Origin: Solirubrobacterales bacterium
Lineage (GTDB): Bacteria > Actinomycetota > Thermoleophilia > Solirubrobacterales > Solirubrobacteraceae
Direction: 5' to 3'
NCBI GenBank assembly: GCA_027449125.1
Contig: DAIDME010000092.1
Coordinates: 1 to 63,758 of the forward strand
DNA length: 63,758 nt
Position numbers and translations under genes: made by a program. Position 1 is the stretch's first letter. Each line of letters starts with the position of its first letter. The notes under the pieces were generated by a model. That model was not told where the DNA came from, did no database searches, and saw only the letters and a list, made by a program, of their open reading frames with translations. This document shows positions 8,627 to 17,506 of this stretch, one piece after another.

Positions 8627-8923
8627 ATGGCTCTAAAGCTCAAGCCCCTTGGCGACCGCCTGATCGTACGCGCGATCGAGGAGGAGGAGACGACCGCCAG
8701 TGGCATCGTGCTCCCAGACACCGCCAAGGAGAAGCCCCAGAAGGGCAAGGTCCTGGCCGTCGGCGACGGCAAGATCAACGAGGAGACCGGCAAGCGCACC
8801 CCACTCGACGTGGCGGTCGGCGACGAGGTCCTCTACAGCAAGTACGGCGGCACGGAGATCAAGGTCGAGGGCGAGGAGCTGCTCGTCCTGCGCGAGTCCG
8901 ACGTGCTGGCCAAGGTCCAGTAA
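8627..8923 (+). CDS. groES: Co-chaperonin GroES
   Basis: 98-residue GroES/Hsp10, the heptameric lid of the chaperonin. It starts with [19 protein letters not shown] and carries the mobile-loop region [19 protein letters not shown], with the typical end [16 protein letters not shown]. It is the first gene of the groESL operon, 34 bases before groEL, controlled by the two CIRCE sites upstream. Length and all family landmarks are intact. Confidence 0.98.
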   Translation: MALKLKPLGDRLIVRAIEEEETTASGIVLPDTAKEKPQKGKVLAVGDGKINEETGKRTPLDVAVGDEVLYSKYGGTEIKVEGEELLVLRESDVLAKVQ

Positions 8924-8957
8924 GACAGAGAACCTCTCTAGGAGAACCACACCAAAA

Positions 8958-10589
<1,632 letters not shown>

Positions 10590-10620
10590 GCCGCCTGTTC
10601 AGGCATTTCGTCTGTGGTAC

Positions 10621-10652
10621 GAGGGCCCGCCCGCTGGCGGGCCCTCTTGTTT
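10621..10652 (+). terminator. groESL terminator
   Basis: An 11-bp stem GAGGGCCCGCC / GGCGGGCCCTC with loop CGCT, followed by TTGTTT. This is an intrinsic terminator 31 bases after the groEL stop. It shares its CGCT loop with four other hairpins in the window. Confidence 0.9.
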
Positions 10653-10694
10653 ATGCGCGGATAGTCGCCGCTTAGCCGGCTGGCCGAAGCTTGG

Positions 10695-10727
10695 TGGTGC
10701 AGGGCCCGGTTGGCGGGTCCTGCACCA
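10695..10727 (+). terminator. Second hairpin between groEL and the secreted-protein gene
   Basis: A 14-bp stem (TGGTGCAGGGCCCG with CGGGTCCTGCACCA, one G-U pair) and loop GTTGG, followed by TTTC. It may be a back-up terminator for groESL or a 5'-UTR hairpin of the gene starting at 10748. Confidence 0.5.
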
Positions 10728-10747
10728 TTTCGACGAAAGGCAGGGCG

Positions 10748-11236
10748 ATGTTCGAATCACGCAGGAGGGTGCTCGCGGCAGCGGTTGCCGTGGCGGCGGT
10801 GGGGGTTGCCCCGGCCGCGCTGCTCGCCGGCAGCGCGAGTGCCAGCACACCCCGGCGGACCGGTGCGAACGGCACCGGGACGGTCACGCTGGTCGGGCCC
10901 GCCGGCCACAGCCACACCATGAGCGGGGCTGTGAGCTGCCGGGTCGTCGGCAGTCGCTACGTCGTGAGCACGGGTGGCGGTCGCCGCCGTGGGCACGGGT
11001 TGCGCGTGAGGCTCGTGATCCCGAAGTACACGGGCGCGGGCAGCTACACGGGCAGGCTGCGCATCGTCCACGTGCGGCGTGCGCGCTTCCGCGGGCGGGT
11101 GTTGCGGGACGTGCCGGTGACGGTCACGAGCACGGGCGGCAGCTTCAAGTACTCGCGGACGCTCACCGGCAAGCACCACAAGGCGCTGGCCGGCAAGACG
11201 ATCAGCGTCTCCGGCAGCTGGACGTGCACGGCGTGA
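10748..11236 (+). CDS. Small secreted protein of unknown function
   Basis: 162 residues from ATG 10748, preceded by AAAGGCAGGG. The N-terminus is a clear signal peptide: basic SRRR, then VLAAAVAVAAVGVAPAALLA and an Ala-rich cleavage region (GSASAS). The mature part (~130 residues) is rich in Gly, Arg, Thr and Val with alternating beta-strand character, including two Cys (SCRVV near the start, WTCTA at the end) that could form a disulfide. I do not recognise a family. A perfect palindrome follows 30 bases after the stop. Confidence 0.7.
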   Translation: MFESRRRVLAAAVAVAAVGVAPAALLAGSASASTPRRTGANGTGTVTLVGPAGHSHTMSGAVSCRVVGSRYVVSTGGGRRRGHGLRVRLVIPKYTGAGSYTGRLRIVHVRRARFRGRVLRDVPVTVTSTGGSFKYSRTLTGKHHKALAGKTISVSGSWTCTA

Positions 11237-11265
11237 GCGTCGTCTGATCGCGTGCGGTGGCGCGG

Positions 11266-11304
11266 GGGAGGGGTTTTGCGTCGTGACGACGCAAAACCCC
11301 TCCC
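11266..11304. repeat. Perfect 39-bp palindrome
   Basis: Left arm 11266-11284 begins GGGAGGGGTTTTGCGTCG; the right arm ending at 11304 is its exact reverse complement, around a single central G. As RNA this is an 18-bp stem with a TGA loop. It lies 30 bases after the secreted-protein stop and is not followed by a T-run, so if it ends transcription it is not a classical terminator. See findings for related palindromes. Confidence 0.9.
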
Positions 11305-11502
11305 TCGGCGCGTCTGAGGTGTCCGTGGCGGGTTGGTGCTCCGCCACTACCGGTGAGGCGGCGAGAGTGCGTATCGCCCAGGCTCGCTCGGTCAGCGTCA
11401 CCACTCGTGGTGTGGATGGACGGGCCGCTGCCGGCCAGCACGCCGGTGCCGATGGCGAGGCTCGCAAGGCCGCACGATCTGGTCGCTGCCTGTGCTGTGT
11501 GA

Positions 11503-11754
11503 GCGTCAGCGCCCGTCGATCGTGCGGCACGCGACCACCTCGGCGACGAGGTCCAGACGATCGGACCAGACGAGCTGCGCGACCGCCTCGCGCGCGGGCA
11601 GGCGGTGCTGGTCGACGTCCGGCCGGCAGAGGAGTTCGCCGCCGGCCACAGCGACGGCGCCCAGTCGATCCCGCTCGGAGAGCTCGACCGACGCCACGGG
11701 GGTGGTCCGCCCTCGCTCCGGGGACCGGCGCGAGCTGACCGGCGCCGCGCCTGA
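11503..11754 (+). pseudogene. Rhodanese-domain relic
   Basis: In one forward frame, after a stop at 11500, the sequence reads through VQTIGPDELRDRLARGQAV, LVDVRPAEEFAAGHSDGAQS and IPLGELDRR, the N-terminal half of a rhodanese domain (the LVDVRPAEEFAAGHxxGAxSIP motif is diagnostic). It then runs into unrelated Gly/Pro/Arg sequence and stops at 11754, before the catalytic cysteine loop. No start codon is present. The segment before the domain (ARDHLGDEV) resembles the linker in ArsR-rhodanese fusion regulators, so this may be the remnant of one. The rest of the 547-base gap (11305-11500) shows nothing I can support. Confidence 0.6.
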
Positions 11755-11771
11755 GCGACGCGACAGGCGCA

Positions 11772-11777
11772 TAAGAT
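11772..11777 (+). promoter_or_regulatory. -10 box for a leaderless response-regulator transcript
   Basis: TAAGAT (TAnnnT) ends 6 bases before GTG 11784, with no Shine-Dalgarno sequence in between, consistent with a leaderless mRNA for the two-component operon. Confidence 0.5.
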
Positions 11778-11783
11778 TGCGGC

Positions 11784-12470
11784 GTGGGCCTCCGGGTGCT
11801 GATCGCCGAGGACGACGAGCGCCTGCGGGCGATGCTCAGCCGTGGCCTGCGCTACGCGGGCTTTGAGGTGTGTGAGGCCCGCGACGGGCTCGCGGCGCTC
11901 GAACAGGCGCAGCAACTCGCGCCCGACCTGGTGGTGTTGGACATCGGCATGCCGGCCATGGACGGCTTGGCGGTCTGTCGCGCTCTGCGCGCGGCCAGCG
12001 CGGTGCCGATCCTGATGCTGACCGCCCGCGGCGAAGTCGCCGACCGGGTCAGCGGCCTGCGGGGCGGTGCTGACGACTACGTCGTCAAGCCGTTCGTATT
12101 CCAGGAGCTTGTCGCGCGGCTGGAGGCTCTGGCGCGGCGCAGCGGTCTGAGGCTCGGTGAGCGGCTGAGCTTCTCCGACCTGGTGCTGGAGGTGGAGACG
12201 GGCGCGGTGCGGCGCTCCGGTGTGGTCGTGGAGCTGAAGCCGCGTGAGCGCGAGCTGCTCGAGCTGCTGCTGCGCCATCCCGGCCAGGTGTTGAGTGCGG
12301 CGCTGCTATGGGAGCGGATCTGGGGCGAGGATCGCGGTGGCTCGTCCAACGCGTTGAACGTCGCCGTCAGCGGCCTGCGCCGCAAGCTCGGCCAGCCAGA
12401 GCTGGTGGAGACCGTCCGCGGCGTCGGCAGCGGCGGGGTCGGCTACCGGCTTCGGGAGCCGGGGGCTTGA
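11784..12470 (+). CDS. OmpR/PhoB family response regulator
   Basis: The N-terminal receiver domain has acidic residues in IAEDDE, phospho-acceptor Asp53 in VVLDIGMPAMDG, Thr80 in LMLTARG and Lys102 in DDYVVKPF. The C-terminal winged helix (residues ~130-225) has LKPRERELLELLLRHPGQVL and SNALNVAVSGLRRKLG. 228 residues is the usual length. Its TGA overlaps the TTG start of the histidine kinase (TTGA), so the pair is translationally coupled. The signal and regulon are unknown. Confidence 0.95.
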   Translation: MGLRVLIAEDDERLRAMLSRGLRYAGFEVCEARDGLAALEQAQQLAPDLVVLDIGMPAMDGLAVCRALRAASAVPILMLTARGEVADRVSGLRGGADDYVVKPFVFQELVARLEALARRSGLRLGERLSFSDLVLEVETGAVRRSGVVVELKPRERELLELLLRHPGQVLSAALLWERIWGEDRGGSSNALNVAVSGLRRKLGQPELVETVRGVGSGGVGYRLREPGA

Positions 12471-13726
12471 CCCGCCGCGTCGCGGTTGCCGGCGTGGCCG
12501 CCGTCTGCCTCACGGCGCTCGTGGTGGCCGCGATCGCCTACCTGCTGGTCGCCCATGGTGCGCGCACCTACGAGGATCGCCTACTGGTACAGATCGCCGC
12601 ACGCCCGCGACTGCTGCTGGCGCCGCATGCGAGCGCGACCGAGCTGGGCCAGGTGACCGCGCGTGACGGGGCGTTGAGGCGCGAGACGGCGGCGCTCGCC
12701 AAGCTCGGCCGGCTGCCGCTGCTGCACCACGGCTTTGCCAACGTGACGCTGGACCATCGGGCGCTGCGCGTCTTCACCAGAGCGCTGCCGCGGCGCCACA
12801 GCGTATTGAGCGTCGCGGTCTCGGACGTGGCGGCCCGCGACGATCTGGCGGCACTGCGCCGCGGGGTGGTGATCGCGATGCTCGCGGGGGCGGCACTGGC
12901 ATCGCTCTTACTGGTCACGATCACGCGCCGGGCGCTGTCGCCGTTGCGCCAGACCGCGGCGGTCGCCGACCGGATCGTCTCGACCGGGGACCTCGCCGCG
13001 CGCGTACCGGACGCGCGCGGCGAGGACGAGATCGCGAGCCTGAGCCGTTCGCTGAACCGCATGCTCGACCACCTGGAGGCTTCCGACGCGGCGCTGCGTC
13101 GGCTGGTGGCAGACGCCTCACACGAGCTGCGCTCGCCCGTGACGACGCTGCGCGGCAACCTCGAGCTGCTGCTTGACGCGCGGCTCGAGGATGCCGACCG
13201 CGAGGACGCGCTGCGCGACGCGGAGGCCGAGGCTCAGCGGCTCGGGCAGCTGGTCGAGGAGCTGCTGACGCTCGCCCGTCTGGACACCGTCAGCGCGCGC
13301 GAGCAGGTGGTCTTCGCCGAGCTCGTGCAGGAGTCACTGGTCGACACCGGCGCGGCGCTCCGGCCCGTGCCGGCGGAGCTGGCGGGTGCCCGGGTCGCCG
13401 GCGACAGGGTGGCGCTGCGGGCGCTGGTCCGCAACCTGGTGGAGAACGCGGAGCGCTATGGCGGCGGTGCGACGATCGCGCTCACCGGCGGCTCGCAGTG
13501 GCTCGAGGTCGTCGTGGCGGATCACGGGCCGGGCATTCCCGAGGCCGACCGTGAGCGGATCTTCGGCCGCTTCACGCGCGGGGCCGGTACCGCCAACCTG
13601 CCTGGAAGCGGCCTCGGGCTGGCGATCGTCGCTGCCACCGCCGCCGCTCACGGGGGCACGGTGGCGGTGGGCGAGACGCCCGGTGGAGGCGCGACGTTCA
13701 CCGTCCGGTTGCCGCGCGCGGCGTGA
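12467..13726 (+). CDS. HAMP-containing sensor histidine kinase
   Basis: 419 residues from TTG 12467, which overlaps the response-regulator stop by 4 bases. Domains in order: an N-terminal membrane helix (VAGVAAVCLTALVVAAIAYL), a ~115-residue extracytoplasmic sensor, a second helix (MLAGAALASLLLVTI), a HAMP linker, the dimerisation domain with phospho-acceptor His in DASHELRSPVTTLRGN, and an ATP-binding domain with N box NLVENAERYGGG, G1 DHGPGIP and G2 GSGLGLAIV. It should phosphorylate the regulator encoded just upstream. The stimulus is unknown. Confidence 0.93.
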   Translation: MTRRVAVAGVAAVCLTALVVAAIAYLLVAHGARTYEDRLLVQIAARPRLLLAPHASATELGQVTARDGALRRETAALAKLGRLPLLHHGFANVTLDHRALRVFTRALPRRHSVLSVAVSDVAARDDLAALRRGVVIAMLAGAALASLLLVTITRRALSPLRQTAAVADRIVSTGDLAARVPDARGEDEIASLSRSLNRMLDHLEASDAALRRLVADASHELRSPVTTLRGNLELLLDARLEDADREDALRDAEAEAQRLGQLVEELLTLARLDTVSAREQVVFAELVQESLVDTGAALRPVPAELAGARVAGDRVALRALVRNLVENAERYGGGATIALTGGSQWLEVVVADHGPGIPEADRERIFGRFTRGAGTANLPGSGLGLAIVAATAAAHGGTVAVGETPGGGATFTVRLPRAA

Positions 13727-13809
13727 GGCGCTCTGCGGCTGCGGGCGCGGCGTCCAGCGGGGCCGCGAGCTGACCGCCTCCAGCCCCCAAACCAAGGCTT
13801 GCGGAGGAG

Positions 13810-13852
13810 CTTTGGGGGTTTCGGGCGCTGCCAGCGCCCGAAACCCCCAAAG
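13810..13852. repeat. Perfect 43-bp palindrome between convergent genes
   Basis: A 21-base left arm (13810-13830, starting CTTTGGGGGTTTCGGGCG) and an exact complementary right arm (13832-13852) surround a single C. It lies in the 254-base gap between the sensor kinase (ending 13726, plus) and citrate synthase (ending 13981, minus), where a bidirectional terminator would be expected. Shorter CCCCCAAA-type matches flank it at 13784-13791 and 13873-13877. Nothing else is seen in this gap. Confidence 0.9.
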
Positions 13853-13980
13853 CGGGTGTGAGGCGAGGTAGTTTGGGAGCGCGGGGCTGTTGCGGGGCCG
13901 CGGGTCCGAGCCCGGGCGCGCTCGCCGTGCCAGGCTGGTCGGTCGGGCCGGCCGCCGCAGCAGCGGCGCGGCGGCCGGGA

Positions 13981-15081
13981 TCAGACGCTTGACAGGGGGC
14001 GGGGTGGCGCGCCCACGTACTTGGCGCTCGGCCGGATCATCCGGCGCTCGCGCTTCTGCTCGAGGATGTGGGCGGACCAGCCGGCGACACGGGCACAGCC
14101 GAACATCGGCGTGTAGAGCGCCGGGGGCACCTGGGCGAAGTCCAGCACCACGGCGGCCCACAGCTCGATGTTGGTCGCGAGGATGCGGTCCGGGCGGCGG
14201 GCTTGGAGCTCGGCCAGAGCTGCCTGCTCGAGCGCCGCGGCCACCTCGATGCGGGGTGAGCCGAGCTCGTGCATCAGCTGGCGCAGGATGCGGGCGCGCG
14301 GGTCCTCGGCACGGTAGACGCGGTGGCCGAAGCCCATGATGCGCTCGCCGCGGTCGAGGCGCTCGCAGACCCAACGGCGGGCGTCGCCGGCGCGCTCGAC
14401 GTCGTCGAGCATCTGCAGGACGCGCATCGGCGCGCCGCCGTGCAGCGGACCGGAGAGCGCGCCGACTGCTGCTGAGAGTGCGGCGGTGACGTCGGCGCCG
14501 GTAGAGGCGATCACGCGCGCGGTGAAGGTGGAGGAGCTAACCCCGTGCTCGGCGGCGGCGGTCCAGTAGGCGTCGATCGCCCTGACGTGGCTGGGGTCAG
14601 CCTCGCCGCGCCAGCGCAACAGGAAGCGCTCAGCGATGGAGCTGCCGCTGTCTATCTCGCGCTCGGAGACCGGCGGTCGGCCGAAGCCGCGCGCAGACTG
14701 GGCGACGAATGACAGGGCCATCACCGAGGCGAGCGCCAGGTCGTCCCGCGCCTGCGCGTCGGTGATGTCCAGCAGTGGCCTGAAGCCCCACTGCGCCCCG
14801 AGCGCGGCCAGCGCCGCCTGCATATCGGCGCGCGGGTCGCCCGAATGGAAGGCCAGCGGGTAGGGCTCGGCGGGCGGCAGACCGGGCAGCAGGCTGTCGT
14901 CCACCAGCAGACCCCAGACCTGCTCGAACGGCACCTTGCCGACCAGTTCCTCGATGTCAACACCGCGGTAGCGCAGCGTGTCGCCGTCCCGGTCGGGCTC
15001 GGCTATCTCGGTCGCGAAGGCGAAGACGCCCTCCAGGCCGGATTGGACTTCGTCGTAGAGAGGCATGGGCACATAGTTCAC
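13981..15081 (-). CDS. Citrate synthase family protein
   Basis: 366 residues, the short form of bacterial citrate/2-methylcitrate synthases that condense oxaloacetate with acetyl-CoA (or propionyl-CoA). Catalytic histidines are visible in SGPLHGGAP and in GFGHRVYRAEDPRA; the catalytic Asp region is LDFAQVPPALYTPMFG. The N-terminal substrate segment reads YRGVDIEELVGKVPFEQV. The start is GTG 15081 or ATG 15066. It is divergent from a ferredoxin gene. A methylmalonyl-CoA epimerase lies elsewhere in the window, so a propionate role is possible, but sequence alone does not separate citrate from methylcitrate activity. Confidence 0.9.
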   Translation of the reverse strand: MNYVPMPLYDEVQSGLEGVFAFATEIAEPDRDGDTLRYRGVDIEELVGKVPFEQVWGLLVDDSLLPGLPPAEPYPLAFHSGDPRADMQAALAALGAQWGFRPLLDITDAQARDDLALASVMALSFVAQSARGFGRPPVSEREIDSGSSIAERFLLRWRGEADPSHVRAIDAYWTAAAEHGVSSSTFTARVIASTGADVTAALSAAVGALSGPLHGGAPMRVLQMLDDVERAGDARRWVCERLDRGERIMGFGHRVYRAEDPRARILRQLMHELGSPRIEVAAALEQAALAELQARRPDRILATNIELWAAVVLDFAQVPPALYTPMFGCARVAGWSAHILEQKRERRMIRPSAKYVGAPPRPLSSV

Positions 15082-15132
15082 TACACTCGGCGGTCCTTCG
15101 CCAGGAACCCGCAGAGAGGACTAGAGAACCAG

Positions 15133-15396
15133 ATGGCCTATGTGATCGCCGAGCCGTGCATCGGGACCAAGGACAACTCATGCGTTGAGGTCTGCCCGGT
15201 CGACTGCATCCACCCGACGCCCGACGAGCCCGATTACGACCAGGTGGAGATGCTCTACATCGACGCCGAGGAGTGCATCGACTGCGACGCCTGCGTGGAG
15301 GCCTGCCCGGTGGATGCCTGCTTCGCCGAGGACCAGCTGCCCGAGGAGTGGCAGAAGTTCACGCTGATCAACGCGGAGTACTACCGCAACCGCTAG
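15133..15396 (+). CDS. fdxA: Seven-iron ferredoxin (FdxA type)
   Basis: 87-residue soluble electron carrier. Cysteines fit the 7Fe-8S pattern: C-x7-C-x3-CP in CIGTKDNSCVEVCPVDC (3Fe-4S site) and C-x2-C-x2-C-x3-CP in CIDCDACVEACP (4Fe-4S site). The C-terminal end EEWQKFTLINAEYYRNR is typical of actinobacterial FdxA. ATG 15133 is the start; a longer open frame upstream is antisense to citrate synthase. It probably donates electrons to oxidoreductases or P450s. Confidence 0.95.
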   Translation: MAYVIAEPCIGTKDNSCVEVCPVDCIHPTPDEPDYDQVEMLYIDAEECIDCDACVEACPVDACFAEDQLPEEWQKFTLINAEYYRNR

Positions 15397-15519
15397 GGAG
15401 CCCTTGGCCGTTGCGACGCCCGGTGGCGGGCGGCGCTTCTGATACGTACGTCCAATCCGGATGCTGACTGGTCCAGACCGCTAAAGCTGCCCGGCGATCT
15501 GCCGATCTGCGAACTCGGA

Positions 15520-17472
15520 ATGTCTGTGGTCACGGATCGACCCAACCCCGCTGTTGAGCATGGCGCCGAGCTGCCGGGTCCCCCGGCTGCGGCCACGCTT
15601 ACGCCGGCTCGCTGTGCTGGTCCGGCCGTGCCCACCGCGCGCTTCGGCCGCGGCCTGTCGGACAGGCGCACGATGCTTCGCTACCTGCCACTGGTCGCGA
15701 TCGTGACCTCAGCCCTGGTCGGTGGGCCCATCGCCTTCGTCTGGACCATGCGCGCGACAGGCCTGGTCACCTCGCCGGTGCTGCTGTTCGCGGCGGCTCT
15801 GACGCTTTCCATGATGCTCTCGCTTGGCGGGGCCGAGCTCTGGCAGGCTTATGGGCTACGCGAAGACCTCGTGTTCAGCGACCTCCTGGTCTGGGGCTTC
15901 GTCCGGCGGGTCCGCCAGGAGCGCGCGCTGGTGCGGGCTGTGAGCCGGATCGGCCTCGGCGGCGCGATCGGCTACGGCGACGCCGGCGAGTCAGCCGACC
16001 AGGACCGCAGCCGTGAGGCGCTCGAGCGCTTGGCCCAGGTGCTGGAGGGTCAGGATCGCTATCTGAACGGTCACTCGCGCCGCGTCGCCCGGCACGCCAC
16101 GCTGATCGCCAGGGAGCTGGGCTTCTCAGATGAGGCTCTGGACCGGTTGCGGGTGGCGGCGGCTCTGCACGACGTGGGCAAGCTGCTGACCCCCAGCGAG
16201 ATCCTCAACAAGCCCGCGCGGCTGACCGACGAAGAGTTTGCGGTGATCAAGCTCCATCCGGTGGACGGAGCGGCGATGGTCGCGACGCTCGGCGACGACG
16301 AGCTCACGGAGATCGTGCGACACCACCACGAGCGTCTGGATGGCAACGGCTACCCCGACCGACTGGCCGGCGAGCAGATCCCGCTCGGGGCGCGCATCGT
16401 CGCGGTCGCAGACACCTTTGACGCGCTCACCTCAGCGCGTGCCTACCGTGGCGCGGCGCGCCACGCCAAGGCGATCGCGATCCTGCGTGAGGAAGCGGGC
16501 AAGCAACTCGACCCGGACGCCGTGCATGCGTTCCTGTCCTACTACTCGGGCAACCGCCTGGCGTTCAAGTGGCAAGCCCTGGTGAGCGGTCTGCGGGAAC
16601 TGATAGCGACGCTCAGCGGCAGCCCCGCCAGCGCAGCGGTCCTACCAGCTGGGAAGGCGGCACTGGTCGTCGGCGCCACGATCGCCGTGGCATCGGCTGC
16701 GTCGGTCCTGCCGGCTGCCCCGCGTCCGCATCTCGGGCGCCCGGGCGCCGCGTCGGCACGCGCCGCCGCGTCCGCACCCGGGCTGGGGTCTGCATCCGTT
16801 CGCATCGCCCTAAAGGCGGGGGTAGCCGCCACCGGGTGGCGACCGGCGGGTTCGCGCCCCGCGGCCCACGACCGCACACGGCCAGCCGTCCGTGTGACCC
16901 TTCCTCGCCACGCTTCGGTCGTGTCCGTGGGCCTGGGCGGCGGGAGGACAGCGGGGGCCGGCGCTGCTGGTGGGGCAGCGGCGCCGGGCGCAAATGTGGG
17001 CACGAGCGGGACCGTGGTTACCCGCAAGCCGTCGCCAGTCGCCGCAGCGACTCCTCCGTCGGTTCGCTCTGCGCTGAGCACGGGCTCGGCGCACAAGGCT
17101 GCGGCGCCGACGCGCGCCGGTGCGTCAGGGTCCGTCGCGGCCGGTGGCGCGCTTGACGGTGCGGGCTCTGCCAACCCCGCTGCGACCGGCGGCGCGGCCG
17201 GATCATCTGCTGCGACCGCGCCAGCCCCTGCCGGTGCAGCCGCCGCGACATCCACGGCTGGGACGACCGGAGGCGTAACCGCTGGCGGGACATCCGTCAC
17301 GGCCACCACGCCCGCAAATTCGCCGGGCGCGACCGCCGCCACGACCGCGGGCACCGCCACCACGGCGGCCGCGGGCACCGCCACCACGGCGGCCGCGGGC
17401 GCCGCCACCACGGCGGCCGCGGGCACTGCCACCACGGCGGCCGTGCCTGGCGCCGGTGCGGGCAGGCCGTAG
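15520..17472 (+). CDS. Membrane HD-GYP phosphodiesterase with long Ala/Thr-rich tail
   Basis: 650 residues. Two membrane helices near the N-terminus (YLPLVAIVTSALVGGPIAFV and VLLFAAALTLSMMLSL) precede an HD-GYP domain (about residues 165-345). That domain has GHSRRVARHA, the HDVGK pair, ILNKPARLT and HHHERLDGNGYPDRL, so all metal ligands and the GYP motif are present; the family hydrolyses cyclic di-GMP. A third hydrophobic stretch (AALVVGATIAVASAASVLPA) follows the domain. The last ~250 residues are low-complexity Ala/Thr/Gly/Pro ending in 8-residue tandem repeats, most likely outside the membrane. That tail is unusual for the family. Confidence 0.88.
   Translation: MSVVTDRPNPAVEHGAELPGPPAAATLTPARCAGPAVPTARFGRGLSDRRTMLRYLPLVAIVTSALVGGPIAFVWTMRATGLVTSPVLLFAAALTLSMMLSLGGAELWQAYGLREDLVFSDLLVWGFVRRVRQERALVRAVSRIGLGGAIGYGDAGESADQDRSREALERLAQVLEGQDRYLNGHSRRVARHATLIARELGFSDEALDRLRVAAALHDVGKLLTPSEILNKPARLTDEEFAVIKLHPVDGAAMVATLGDDELTEIVRHHHERLDGNGYPDRLAGEQIPLGARIVAVADTFDALTSARAYRGAARHAKAIAILREEAGKQLDPDAVHAFLSYYSGNRLAFKWQALVSGLRELIATLSGSPASAAVLPAGKAALVVGATIAVASAASVLPAAPRPHLGRPGAASARAAASAPGLGSASVRIALKAGVAATGWRPAGSRPAAHDRTRPAVRVTLPRHASVVSVGLGGGRTAGAGAAGGAAAPGANVGTSGTVVTRKPSPVAAATPPSVRSALSTGSAHKAAAPTRAGASGSVAAGGALDGAGSANPAATGGAAGSSAATAPAPAGAAAATSTAGTTGGVTAGGTSVTATTPANSPGATAATTAGTATTAAAGTATTAAAGAATTAAAGTATTAAVPGAGAGRP
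17351..17446 (+). repeat. 24-bp tandem repeat, four copies, at the HD-GYP 3' end
   Basis: Four consecutive 24-bp units starting GCACCGCCACCACGG, at 17351, 17375, 17399 and 17423. The third and fourth have single substitutions near the start. Each encodes eight residues (GTATTAAA type) in frame with the HD-GYP tail, so copy-number change would lengthen or shorten the tail without a frameshift. Confidence 0.9.
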
Positions 17473-17506
17473 GCGGGCGCTGGCGCGGGCAGGCGCCGCG
17501 GCGGCC

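Noticed and set aside
11305-11500. Minus-strand Gly/Ser-rich segment (GLASLAIGTGVLAGSGPSIH) as a gene remnant
   Set aside because: Too short and compositionally simple to separate from chance.
16542-17435. Minus-strand frame opposite the HD-GYP tail (Val/Ala/Pro-rich, 297 codons)
   Set aside because: Mirror of the low-complexity Ala/Thr tail; no start site or family motif.
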